33,283 nt of DNA from Actinomycetes bacterium (GTDB taxonomy: Bacteria; Actinomycetota; Acidimicrobiia; Acidimicrobiales; RAAP-2), in NCBI GenBank assembly GCA_021794995.1, contig JAJYPY010000013.1, positions 1 through 33,283 on the forward strand. Reading direction: 5' to 3'. The notes beneath the pieces were generated by a model that saw nothing but the letters and a program-made list of their open reading frames with translations, searched no databases and had not been told where the DNA came from. Position numbers and translations under genes: made by a program. Below, piece by piece: positions 18,481-28,048 of this stretch (positions are counted from its first letter, which is position 1; the number at the start of each line of letters is the position of its first letter).

Positions 18481-18966
18481 GTGCTCACCATCCGCCAGTA
18501 CGGCGACCCGGTGCTGAAGCAGCCCACCAAAGAGGTGGAGGAGATCGACGGCCGCGTCGCGAAGCTCGTCGGCGACATGGTCGAGACGATGTACGAGGCG
18601 CCGGGAGTGGGGCTCGCCGCCAATCAGGTCGGTGTGCAGCGGCGCCTGTTCGTCTACGACATCGGCGACGGCCCACACGTCATCATCAACCCTCGCATCA
18701 CCGAAGCGTCAGGGGAGTGGTCCTTCGAGGAGGGTTGCCTCTCGGTACCGGGGCTCAGCTGGACGATCGTCCGGCCGAGCCACGTGCACCTCGTCGGGCT
18801 CGACCTCGACGGCAACGAGCTGTCGATCGACGCCGAGGAGTACCAGGCGCGGGTGTTCCAGCACGAGGTCGACCATCTGGACGGCACGTTGCTGATCGAG
18901 AGGCTCGACGAGGACCAGCGCCGAGAAGCCCGGAAGATCTTGCGGGCCCGCGCCCTCGCAGGCTGA
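18481..18966 (+). CDS. def: Peptide deformylase
   Basis: GVGLAANQVGVQRRLFVYD...EEGCLSVPGLSW...HEVDHLDGTLLIERL. Confidence 0.96.
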   Translation: MLTIRQYGDPVLKQPTKEVEEIDGRVAKLVGDMVETMYEAPGVGLAANQVGVQRRLFVYDIGDGPHVIINPRITEASGEWSFEEGCLSVPGLSWTIVRPSHVHLVGLDLDGNELSIDAEEYQARVFQHEVDHLDGTLLIERLDEDQRREARKILRARALAG

Positions 18967-18996
18967 CTCACCGGGCCCGCGCCCTCGCAGGCTGAC
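18943..18996 (+). repeat. 25-bp perfect direct repeat CGGGCCCGCGCCCTCGCAGGCTGAC spanning and following the def stop
   Basis: Copies at 18943-18967 and 18972-18996, 29-bp period. Confidence 0.95.
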
Positions 18997-19025
18997 GGCA
19001 GTGTCGCCCCCCGTGGGCCGGGCCT

Positions 19026-20354
19026 CTACCGCCGTCGCCGGGGAGCTGCCCTGAGGGGGTCGGGGTCGCGGCGCCCGGGGAACCGGGGGGTCGGCGGCGG
19101 GTCGTCGCGCCCGCGGACGCGTCGTCGCAGCGGGCGGGCGTGGGACTCTGCGAGCTCGTCGAAGGTCTTGGGGGCGAGCCACTCCCATCGCCCCGGTCCC
19201 CCACGCAGCTGCCAGCCCTGCTCGGTCTTGAGGCGGTGGTGGGCGGGGCACAGCCGGCACAGGTTGGAGAGCTCGGTCGGGCCGTTCCAGGTGAAGTCGA
19301 GGTTCCAGTGGTCGATCTGGAGACGCTCGGTGGCGCCGCACCCGGGCACCACGCACGAGCGGTCCCGCACCAACAGGGCGTGCTGGACCTTCGTGGGCAC
19401 CGCCCGGGTCGTCGAGGTGACCGTGGCGATGTCGGCGCCGTCGGTGACGACCAGGGTCCACAGCGCCTCGCCCAACAGCGCGCGGGCGCGCAGGACCGAG
19501 ACCGGGCCCACGCCTGGGATCTCGCAGATCTCCCCGTCGGCCAGCTCGCCGCGCCGGAGGGCTCCTGCGTCCACGCACACCACCACCTCGGGGCGCCCCA
19601 CCCCCGCCCGCCTCGTCGTGGCGGCCACGAGCCCCACCAGGGCGTCGGCACGCAGCTGCTCGTGGGTCGCCCCGACCCCAAGACGCCTGGCCTCGTGGGC
19701 GAGGCGCAGCTGCTCGCGGTCCAAGGCCAAGAGCAGCGCGGCGGCGTCTTGGGCCCCCAAGAACGCATCCACGCGGACCCCGCCGCCGCTCACCCAGGTC
19801 CGGCAGTAGCGCCGGGCGTGGACCTGGCGCTCGCTGCGCACGGTCTCCTCGTCACGTTGGTGCCGCTGCAAGGTGCGCGCCACCTCCTGACGCAGCTCGC
19901 TCACCGAGGACGTCTTTGCGCCCTCGGCCAAGCGCCGGGCCGCCTCGGGGTCCACCCCGGCCACCGGGGCGATGAGGGCGGCCTGGTCCAAGGAGACGTC
20001 CCCGTTCGACAGCGCCGCCTCGAGGGGCGCACACCCCGCCACCTTGTCGGCGACCCCGAGCGCCGCGCGCGCCTTTGCGACGGTCGTCCCGCTGAGCGAG
20101 GACAGCAGCGCCGCCGCGCTCGTCTCCCCGGCGCACGTGCGGGCCCCGTCGTCGCCCGCCGCACGCGCACAACGCAGCGCCGCCGCCTGAGCCACCCTGG
20201 CGACCTCGGAGAAGAGCCCCGCCAGCGTCACGGTCTCGGGGACCCCGAGCCCCGCCACGCCGTGCGCCGCGGCCCGCACGAGGGCGGCCGCCTGACGCAC
20301 CTGGGCCACGGACCGCGCCGCCCCTCCCTCGGCCACGGCGCCTGATGTCTCCAT
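19026..20354 (-). CDS. DUF222 / HNH endonuclease domain protein (13E12-type family)
   Basis: Ala-rich DUF222-like N-terminus (SLDQAALIAPVAGVDPEAARRLAEGA) and C-terminal HNH: CVVPGCGATERLQIDHWNLDFTWNGPTELSNLCRLCPAHHRLK. Confidence 0.9.
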   Translation of the reverse strand: METSGAVAEGGAARSVAQVRQAAALVRAAAHGVAGLGVPETVTLAGLFSEVARVAQAAALRCARAAGDDGARTCAGETSAAALLSSLSGTTVAKARAALGVADKVAGCAPLEAALSNGDVSLDQAALIAPVAGVDPEAARRLAEGAKTSSVSELRQEVARTLQRHQRDEETVRSERQVHARRYCRTWVSGGGVRVDAFLGAQDAAALLLALDREQLRLAHEARRLGVGATHEQLRADALVGLVAATTRRAGVGRPEVVVCVDAGALRRGELADGEICEIPGVGPVSVLRARALLGEALWTLVVTDGADIATVTSTTRAVPTKVQHALLVRDRSCVVPGCGATERLQIDHWNLDFTWNGPTELSNLCRLCPAHHRLKTEQGWQLRGGPGRWEWLAPKTFDELAESHARPLRRRVRGRDDPPPTPRFPGRRDPDPLRAAPRRRR

Positions 20355-20397
20355 GACGACAGCGTGCCAGGGGGGTGTGACGCGCGATCCTCTAGGG

Positions 20398-21333
20398 GTG
20401 CAGTCACCGCCGCGCCGGCTCGCCTACCTGGGTACCCCCGAGGCCGCGGTGCGGCCGCTGCGGGCCCTCGTCGAAGCGGGCCACAACGTGCGCGTGGTGG
20501 TCACGCGGCCGGACCGCCGGCGTGGTCGAGGCGCCGCGACGTCGCCGAGCCCGGTCAAGGCGGAGGCCGAACGTCTCGGCATCCGGGTCGTCCACGACCT
20601 CGACGCGCTCCTCGAACGCGGCGCCACCGCCGGCACCGGCGACGGCCCGGCGGTGGACCTCGGCGTGGTCGTGGCCTACGGACGCATCATTCCCGAGCGG
20701 GTCCTTGCACGCGTCCCCATGGTGAACCTCCACTTCTCCCTGCTGCCGCGCTGGCGCGGCGCGGCGCCGGTCGAACGGGCCATCCTGGCGGGCGACGAGG
20801 CGACCGGGGTGTGCGTCATGGCGCTCGAGCCCGAGCTCGACACCGGGCCCGTGTACGCCAGGGCGGTGGTCCCGATCCTTCCCGGCGAGCACCTCGGCCC
20901 CCTGCGCGAGCGGCTGGTCGAGGTCGGAAGCCGGCTCCTGGTCGACACGCTGGCCGGTCCGCTCCGCAGCCCCGAGCCGCAGCAGGGTGAGCCGACGTAC
21001 GCCGAGAAGGTCGGCGCCGCCGAGCTCCGGTTGCGATGGAACCACCCGTCGGCGGAGCTCGCGCGCCTGGTGCGTCTCGACCGTGCGTGGACGACGTGGC
21101 GCGGACGGCGGATGAGGATCTTGGAAGCCGAGGAGGTCCCAGCTCCCGTCGGCGCGGCGGCCCCACCTCCGGGCACCCTCGTGGGTGACGTGGTCGTGAC
21201 GGGCGACGGCGGCTTGCGGCTCGTGCGCGTCCAACCCGAAGGCCGTCCCGCGATGGGAGCGGACGAGTGGCGGCGCGGCGCCCGGCCCGCCGACGGTGAG
21301 CGGTTCGACGGTGAGCGGGCCGGTAGCTCGTAG
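20398..21333 (+). CDS. fmt: Methionyl-tRNA formyltransferase
   Basis: RLAYLGTPEAAVRPLRAL...VVTRPDRRRGRG...VNLHFSLLPRWRGAAPVERAILAGDEATGVCVM; GTG start. Confidence 0.93.
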   Translation: MQSPPRRLAYLGTPEAAVRPLRALVEAGHNVRVVVTRPDRRRGRGAATSPSPVKAEAERLGIRVVHDLDALLERGATAGTGDGPAVDLGVVVAYGRIIPERVLARVPMVNLHFSLLPRWRGAAPVERAILAGDEATGVCVMALEPELDTGPVYARAVVPILPGEHLGPLRERLVEVGSRLLVDTLAGPLRSPEPQQGEPTYAEKVGAAELRLRWNHPSAELARLVRLDRAWTTWRGRRMRILEAEEVPAPVGAAAPPPGTLVGDVVVTGDGGLRLVRVQPEGRPAMGADEWRRGARPADGERFDGERAGSS

Positions 21334-21336
21334 TCT
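21331..21336 (+). promoter_or_regulatory. Candidate -10 (TAGTCT) giving a leaderless rpe mRNA
   Basis: TAGTCT followed by 7 nt and then GTG at 21344. Confidence 0.5.
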
Positions 21337-21343
21337 CGTCGGC

Positions 21344-22033
21344 GTGGCACGAGACCCTGGGGAGCCGGGCACCTTGAAGGTGGCCCCGTCGCTCCTCTCC
21401 GCCGACTTCGGTGGCCTGGCAGCGGCGGTGGGCGAGGTGGCGAGCGTCGCGGACTGGCTCCACGTCGACGTGATGGACGGCCACTTCGTGCCGAACCTGA
21501 CGATCGGACCGCCCGTCGTGGCGTCGCTCCGCAGGCACTCCGGCTTATACTTCGACTGCCACCTGATGATGACCGAGCCAGGGAGGTACCTCGAGGCCTT
21601 TCGCGACGCGGGCGCCGACGGGTGCACCGTGCACGTCGAGATCGGTGGGACGGACGAGCTGATCGAGGCCATGCGCGCGCTCGGCCTGCGAGCCGGCCTC
21701 GCGGCCAACCCGGACACGCCGTTCGAGGCCATCGAGCCCTACCTCGACCGGGTGGACGTCGTCCTGTGCATGACCGTGTTCCCCGGGTTCGGCGGCCAGG
21801 CGTTCATGGCGGAGGTGCTGCCCAAGGTCGCCCGCGTGCGCCGCGCGCTGGATGCGGGCGGGCTCGCCGCCGACCTCGAGGTCGACGGCGGGATCGACCC
21901 GCACACCGCGTCCGAGGCGGCGGCGGCCGGCGCGAACGTGCTGGTGGCGGGGTCGGCGATCTTCGGCTCGCGGCGCCCGTGGGAGGCGACCGAGGCGATC
22001 CGTGCCGCCGCGCGGGCGGCGCTGCCCGCGTAG
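21344..22033 (+). CDS. rpe: Ribulose-phosphate 3-epimerase
   Basis: VAPSLLSADFGGL...LHVDVMDGHFVPNLTIGPPVV...CHLMMTEP...MTVFPGFGGQAFM...EVDGGIDPHTA. Confidence 0.95.
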   Translation: MARDPGEPGTLKVAPSLLSADFGGLAAAVGEVASVADWLHVDVMDGHFVPNLTIGPPVVASLRRHSGLYFDCHLMMTEPGRYLEAFRDAGADGCTVHVEIGGTDELIEAMRALGLRAGLAANPDTPFEAIEPYLDRVDVVLCMTVFPGFGGQAFMAEVLPKVARVRRALDAGGLAADLEVDGGIDPHTASEAAAAGANVLVAGSAIFGSRRPWEATEAIRAAARAALPA

Positions 22034-22041
22034 CGACCCGG

Positions 22042-22047
22042 TAGTAT
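22042..22047 (+). promoter_or_regulatory. Candidate -10 (TAGTAT) for the rib genes
   Basis: TAGTAT about 36 nt upstream of the ribD GTG; AAGGAGG SD at 22071-22077. Confidence 0.5.
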
Positions 22048-22082
22048 CGGTGACCCACGCTGCCCTCTCGAAGGAGGAGCCG

Positions 22083-23104
22083 GTGCAGCCGACGATCGCC
22101 TGCACGGCGGAGGACGAGCGCTACATGGCCAGGGCGATCGCCGCGGCGCAATCGGCGCGCCCCCTCGCCTCTCCCAACCCGTGGGTGGGCGCGGTCCTCG
22201 TCACCGGCGCCTCGACCTACCAGGCGGCCACGGCGCCTCCGGGCGGGCCGCATGCCGAGGTGACGGCCTTGCGCCTCGCAGCCACAGCCTGCGACGTGAC
22301 CGTCGGCTCCACGCTGTACACCACGCTCGAGCCCTGCGCGCATTTCGGCCGGACGCCCCCGTGCGTCGACACGATCATCGCTGCGGGCGTCGGGCGGGTG
22401 GTCGTCGGCGTGATCGACCCGGACCCGCTCGTCTCGGGACGCGGCGTCGAACGTCTGCGCGATGCCGGCGTCGACGTCACTGTGGGGGCGTGCGCGTCGG
22501 TGGTCGAAGAGCAGCTCGGTCCGTACCTGAAGCACCGCCGGACCGGCCGTCCCTGGGTGGTACTGAAGCTGGCGGCGACCTTGGACGGCCGCGCGGCCGC
22601 GCCCGACGGATCCAGCCGCTGGATCACCGGGGAGGCGGCACGGGCCGACGTCCACGCGTTGCGCGCGGCGTCCGATGCGGTGCTCGTCGGCGCGGGGACG
22701 GTGCGGGCCGACGATCCCGAGCTGACCGTGCGTGCCGTGGCGGCGCAGCGCCAGCCGCTGCGCGTGGTCCTCGGACATGCCCCGGCCGGCGCCAGGGTCC
22801 AGCCGGCCGTCGAGCTCTCGGGCGATCTCGGCGAGGTGCTCGACGGGCTGGGCGGGCTCGGCGTGGTTCAGCTCCTCGTGGAAGGCGGGCCGAGCGTCGC
22901 GCATGACATGCACGCGGCGGGGCTCGTCGATCGTTATGTGCTCTATCTCGCGCCGGCGCTCTTCGGGGGAGACGACGCCCGCCCGCTGTTCGCCGGCCCT
23001 GGCGCACCGGAGATCGGCGAGCTGTGGCGCGGACGCGTCGTGTCGGTGGATCGGCTGGATGACGACCTCCGCGTCGAGCTGGCTCCCGCAGGCGAGGCCT
23101 CATA

Positions 23105-23105
<1 letters not shown>
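22083..23105 (+). CDS. ribD: Bifunctional diaminohydroxyphosphoribosylaminopyrimidine deaminase / reductase
   Basis: NPWVGAVLV...[12 protein letters not shown]...[22 protein letters not shown]; reductase [25 protein letters not shown]. Confidence 0.95.
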
Positions 23106-24324
<1,219 letters not shown>

Positions 24325-24325
<1 letters not shown>

Positions 24326-24843
24326 TGCAAGGCGGGAGCGAAGGGCTGCCCGGCGGCGCCCTCGACCAGCTCACCGGGAGGGTCGGCAGGGTCCTCGCGC
24401 CGGACGTGACGGGAGGGGGCCTGCGCGTGGCGCTGTGCTGTGCCCGCTTCAACGGCGCGGTGACGTGGAGGCTCCTGCTCGGGGCGCTCGACGCGCTCGA
24501 CGAGTGCGGCGTCGACCGGAACGACGTCACGGTGGCCTGGGCGCCGGGCGCGTTCGAGCTGCCGCTCCTCGCGCAGGCGGCAGCGGCCGCGGGCGCCGAC
24601 GCCGTGGTGTGCCTCGGGGCTGTGGTGCGTGGAGAGACCGGGCACTACGACTTCGTGGCGGGACAGTGCGCCGAGGGCATCCTGCGCGTCCAGCTCGACG
24701 CCCGGGTGCCCGTCGCCTTCGGGGTGCTCACCACCGACACGCTCGAGCAGGCACTCGCACGCTCCGAGCCAGGGACGGAGAACAAGGGACGCGAGGCCGC
24801 GCTGGGTGCGGTCGAGATGGCGCGGCTGCTCGCGGCGATCTGA
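24325..24843 (+). CDS. ribH: 6,7-dimethyl-8-ribityllumazine synthase
   Basis: RVALCCARFNGAVTWRLL...VTVAWAPGAFELPLLAQ...VCLGAVVRGETGHYDFVAGQCAEGI...NKGREAA; TGATG overlap. Confidence 0.95.
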
Positions 24844-24868
24844 GCGGTCCGGACTGGAGACGGCAGAC

Positions 24869-25753
24869 GTGCTACGCATCGTCCTTCCCAAGGGATCCCT
24901 CGAGAGGGCCACCCTGGACCTCTTCGACGCCGCAGACCTTTCCGTCTTGCGGTCCTCCGACGTCGACTACCGGGCGTCCATCTCCGATCCACGTGTCGAC
25001 GACGTCCGGATCCTGCGTCCCCAGGAGATCCCCGTGTATGTCGCCGAAGGTCTCTTCGACCTCGGCATCACCGGACGCGACTGGATCGAAGAGCGCGGGG
25101 CGGACGTGGTGTCGCTCGGGGAGCTCGCGTACTCCAAGGTCACGTCCAACCCGGTGCGGGTGGTGCTCGCGGTCGCGGCCGGCTCGCCGTGGACTGACCT
25201 CGCCGACCTCGCGGGCGCCGGTCGCCGGCTCCGGGTGAGCACGGAGTACCCCCAGCTCACCCGCCGCGCTCTCGAGGCCCACGGCATCGACGCCGACATC
25301 TCGCTGTCCTACGGCGCGACCGAGGCCAAGGTTCCCGACATCGCGGACTGCGTCGTCGAGATCACCGAGACCGGGCGCGCGCTGCGTGCGGCGGGCCTGC
25401 GGGTGATCGAGACGCTGCTCGAGTCGCGCACCGAGCTCATCGCCAACCGCGCGGCGGCCGGCGACCCGGCGAAGCGTCACGCGATGGAGCAGCTCCACAC
25501 GCTCCTCGCCGGTGCCCTGGAGGCGCGGGAGAAGGTGCTCGTGAAGCTGAACGTCCCCGAGGAGCGACTGGACGCGGTGCTGAAGGTGCTGCCGTCGATG
25601 CGGGCGCCCACCGTCTCGGAGCTGTCGGGCAGGCGCGGCTACGCGGTGGAGACGGTGACCGCGAAGTCCGACATCAATACGCTCATTCCCGCGTTGAAGG
25701 ACGAAGGAGCGACCGACATCCTGGAGCTCCCGCTCTCCAAGATCGTCCATTGA
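24869..25753 (+). CDS. hisG: ATP phosphoribosyltransferase (long form)
   Basis: VLRIVLPKGSLERATLDLFDAADL...YVAEGLFDLGITGRDWIEE...DIADCVVEITETGRALRAAGLRVIE. Confidence 0.94.
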   Translation: MLRIVLPKGSLERATLDLFDAADLSVLRSSDVDYRASISDPRVDDVRILRPQEIPVYVAEGLFDLGITGRDWIEERGADVVSLGELAYSKVTSNPVRVVLAVAAGSPWTDLADLAGAGRRLRVSTEYPQLTRRALEAHGIDADISLSYGATEAKVPDIADCVVEITETGRALRAAGLRVIETLLESRTELIANRAAAGDPAKRHAMEQLHTLLAGALEAREKVLVKLNVPEERLDAVLKVLPSMRAPTVSELSGRRGYAVETVTAKSDINTLIPALKDEGATDILELPLSKIVH

Positions 25754-25986
25754 CGGCGCCCGCCGGCGCGCGAGCGCCGTTCCGGCTCGGGAGGGTCTCG
25801 GCCTTCGACGAGCCGCGGGGCCTCGGGTCGGTCACGGACCGGGCCGGCGCCGAGTATCCGTTCCACTGCACGGCGATCGCCGATGGATCGAGGACCATCG
25901 AGGTCGGCACCGAGGTGGCGTTCCGGGTGGCCCCGGGGCACCTCGGACGCATGGAGGCGGCCTGCATCGCACCGCTGCCGCGCTGA
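25750..25986 (+). CDS. Divergent cold-shock-domain-like small protein (TTG start in a TTGA overlap)
   Basis: GRVSAFDEPRGLGSVTDRAGAEYPFHCTAIADGSRTIEVGTEVAFRVAPGHLGRMEAACI follows the CSD pattern with degenerate RNP motifs. Confidence 0.65.
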   Translation: MTAPAGARAPFRLGRVSAFDEPRGLGSVTDRAGAEYPFHCTAIADGSRTIEVGTEVAFRVAPGHLGRMEAACIAPLPR

Positions 25987-26051
25987 GCGCGTGCGCGGAC
26001 TCCACGACGCCCGGCGCGTGCCAGGTGCACCCGCTGCGGGGCTCCACCCGA

Positions 26052-26057
26052 TACACT
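26052..26057 (+). promoter_or_regulatory. Candidate -10 (TACACT) upstream of the MFS gene
   Basis: TANNNT match immediately upstream of a palindrome. Confidence 0.35.
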
Positions 26058-26062
26058 CGACG

Positions 26063-26078
26063 TTCACGTCAACGTAAA
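26063..26078 (+). promoter_or_regulatory. Palindromic operator candidate TTCACGTCAACGTAAA
   Basis: Near-perfect 16-bp inverted repeat (one mismatch) at the predicted TSS; AT-rich island in GC-rich DNA. Confidence 0.5.
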
Positions 26079-26236
26079 TGTTCGTGGGTGGCGCGCACGG
26101 CACGCACGGCGTGCGCGGCGTACGCGGCATGGGAGGCGGCACCGGTCACGTCCCGGTTGCGGCCTCCCGACACGTTGCGCCCGCCCGTCTCGCCCCGCTG
26201 CCCGCCCGCCCGTCTCCCCCCGCTGCCAAGGAACCC

Positions 26237-28003
26237 ATGTCCGACCGATACAAGTGGCTCGCCCTTTCCAACACGACCCTCGGCATGCTCATGGCCGCCG
26301 TCAATGGGTCGATCACGCTCATCGCCCTTCCGGACATCTTCAAGGGCATCCACCTGAACCCCCTGCTTCCGTCCAGCACCGGCTATCTCCTGTGGATGCT
26401 CATGGGCTTCATGGTGGTGACGGCCGTCCTGGTCGTCACCTTGGGCCGCATCGGCGACATGGTCGGGCGCGTCCGGATGTACAACCTCGGCTTCGCCGTA
26501 TTCACCGCCTTCTCGGTGCTGCTGGCGGTGACGTGGCTCACCGGCGCGGGAGGCGCCCTGTACCTCATCGGCATGCGGGTCGGCCAGGGCGTCGGAGCTG
26601 CCTGTCTCATGGCGAACTCGGGGGCGATCCTCACGGACGCCTTCCCTGAGGACGAGCGGGGCATGGCGATCGGCATCAACGCGATCGCCTTGGTCGTAGG
26701 CTCCTTCGTCGGGCTGATCCTCGGGGGGATCCTGGCCCCCGTCGAGTGGCGCCTCGTGTTCCTCGTCTCGGTGCCCTTCGGCCTGTTCGGGACGGTGTGG
26801 GCCTATGTCAAGCTGCGCGACCAGGGGGTGCGGACCCCCGCACCCATCGACTGGTGGGGCAACGCCACGTTCGCCGTGGGGCTCGTGGCACTTCTCGCGG
26901 GCATCACGTACGGGATCATGCCGTACGGCGGCGACGCGATGGGCTGGACGAACCCCAAGGTGCTGGCCGCGCTGTGCGGCGGTGCCGCGCTACTGGGCGT
27001 CTTCGGGGTCATCGAGACGCGGGTGGAGAACCCGATGTTCGACCTCAAGCTCTTCGGCATCCGCGCGTTCACCGGGGGGAACTTCGCAGGCTTCCTCGGG
27101 GCCCTCGGCCGGGGCGGCCTCATGTTCATGCTCATCTTGTGGCTCCAGGGCATCTGGCTCCCTCTGCACGGGTACTCGTTCGCACGGACCCCGCTGTGGG
27201 CGGGCATCTACATGCTGCCCCTCACGGCGGGCATGCTGCTCGCCGCTCCGGTGTCCGGGCGGCTCTCCGATCGCTTCGGGGCGCGTCCGTTCGCAACCGC
27301 CGGCATGCTGGCGACCGGTGCAGGCTTCGTGCTCCTCACGATCCTCCCGGTCGACTTCTCCTACACCTGGTTCGCGCTCGTCCTGTTGCTCATGGGTGTC
27401 TCGATCGGCGTCTTTGCGGCCCCCAACCGTGCGGGGATCATGAACAGCCTTCCGCCGAGCCGCCGAGGCGCAGGCGCCGGCATCGCGAACACCTTCCAGA
27501 ACTCCGCCCAGGTCCTCTCCATCGGGGTGTTCTTCTCGCTCATCATCGCGGGGCTCTCGTCGTCGTTGCCGGGCCGGATGTTCCACGGGCTGGTCGCCAA
27601 GGGTGTGCCCGCGCGCACGGCATCGACCGTCGCGCATCTCCCGGCGGTCGCCAGCCTGTTCGCCGCCTTCCTCGGGTACAACCCGGTCCGGAACCTGCTC
27701 GGGCCGTCGCTGTCGGGCTTGCCGGCATCGACGGTCCGCGACCTGACGGGGCACAGCTTCTTCCCGAGCCTGATCAGCGCGTCGTTCCAGAGCGGGATCC
27801 ACGAGGCCTTCTCCTTCGCCGCCGGCATGTGCGTGCTGGCCGCGGCAGCGTCGTGGCTCCGCGGTGCCAAGTACGTGCACGCAGTGTCCGGGGAGGAGCG
27901 CCAGACTTTCGTCGCGCTCGCGGGCACAGGCGGTGACGACGAGCGGCGGGGCGCGCGTCGTCGCGAACCCGCGGCCGGGGTGGGTGTAGCCGGTAGGGAG
28001 TGA
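26237..28003 (+). CDS. MFS transporter, DHA2/EmrB-QacA-like
   Basis: About 14 hydrophobic segments; LMAAVNGSITLIALPDIF, LGRIGDMVGRVRMYNLGF, RVGQGVGAACLMANSGAIL motifs; AAGGAA SD before ATG 26237. Confidence 0.9.
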   Translation: MSDRYKWLALSNTTLGMLMAAVNGSITLIALPDIFKGIHLNPLLPSSTGYLLWMLMGFMVVTAVLVVTLGRIGDMVGRVRMYNLGFAVFTAFSVLLAVTWLTGAGGALYLIGMRVGQGVGAACLMANSGAILTDAFPEDERGMAIGINAIALVVGSFVGLILGGILAPVEWRLVFLVSVPFGLFGTVWAYVKLRDQGVRTPAPIDWWGNATFAVGLVALLAGITYGIMPYGGDAMGWTNPKVLAALCGGAALLGVFGVIETRVENPMFDLKLFGIRAFTGGNFAGFLGALGRGGLMFMLILWLQGIWLPLHGYSFARTPLWAGIYMLPLTAGMLLAAPVSGRLSDRFGARPFATAGMLATGAGFVLLTILPVDFSYTWFALVLLLMGVSIGVFAAPNRAGIMNSLPPSRRGAGAGIANTFQNSAQVLSIGVFFSLIIAGLSSSLPGRMFHGLVAKGVPARTASTVAHLPAVASLFAAFLGYNPVRNLLGPSLSGLPASTVRDLTGHSFFPSLISASFQSGIHEAFSFAAGMCVLAAAASWLRGAKYVHAVSGEERQTFVALAGTGGDDERRGARRREPAAGVGVAGRE

Positions 28004-28048
28004 TCGAGGCGGCGGCCCCCGGACGGCGGTGCGCGAGACTCACCGCTT

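Noticed and set aside
22034-22082. FMN riboswitch upstream of ribD
   Set aside because: Only about 50 nt, with no RFN-element conserved sequences or fold
26078-26236. ATG 26078 as MFS start (Gly/His/Arg-rich extension)
   Set aside because: ATG overlaps the palindromic operator; extension is low complexity; ATG 26237 has an SD and typical MFS N-terminus
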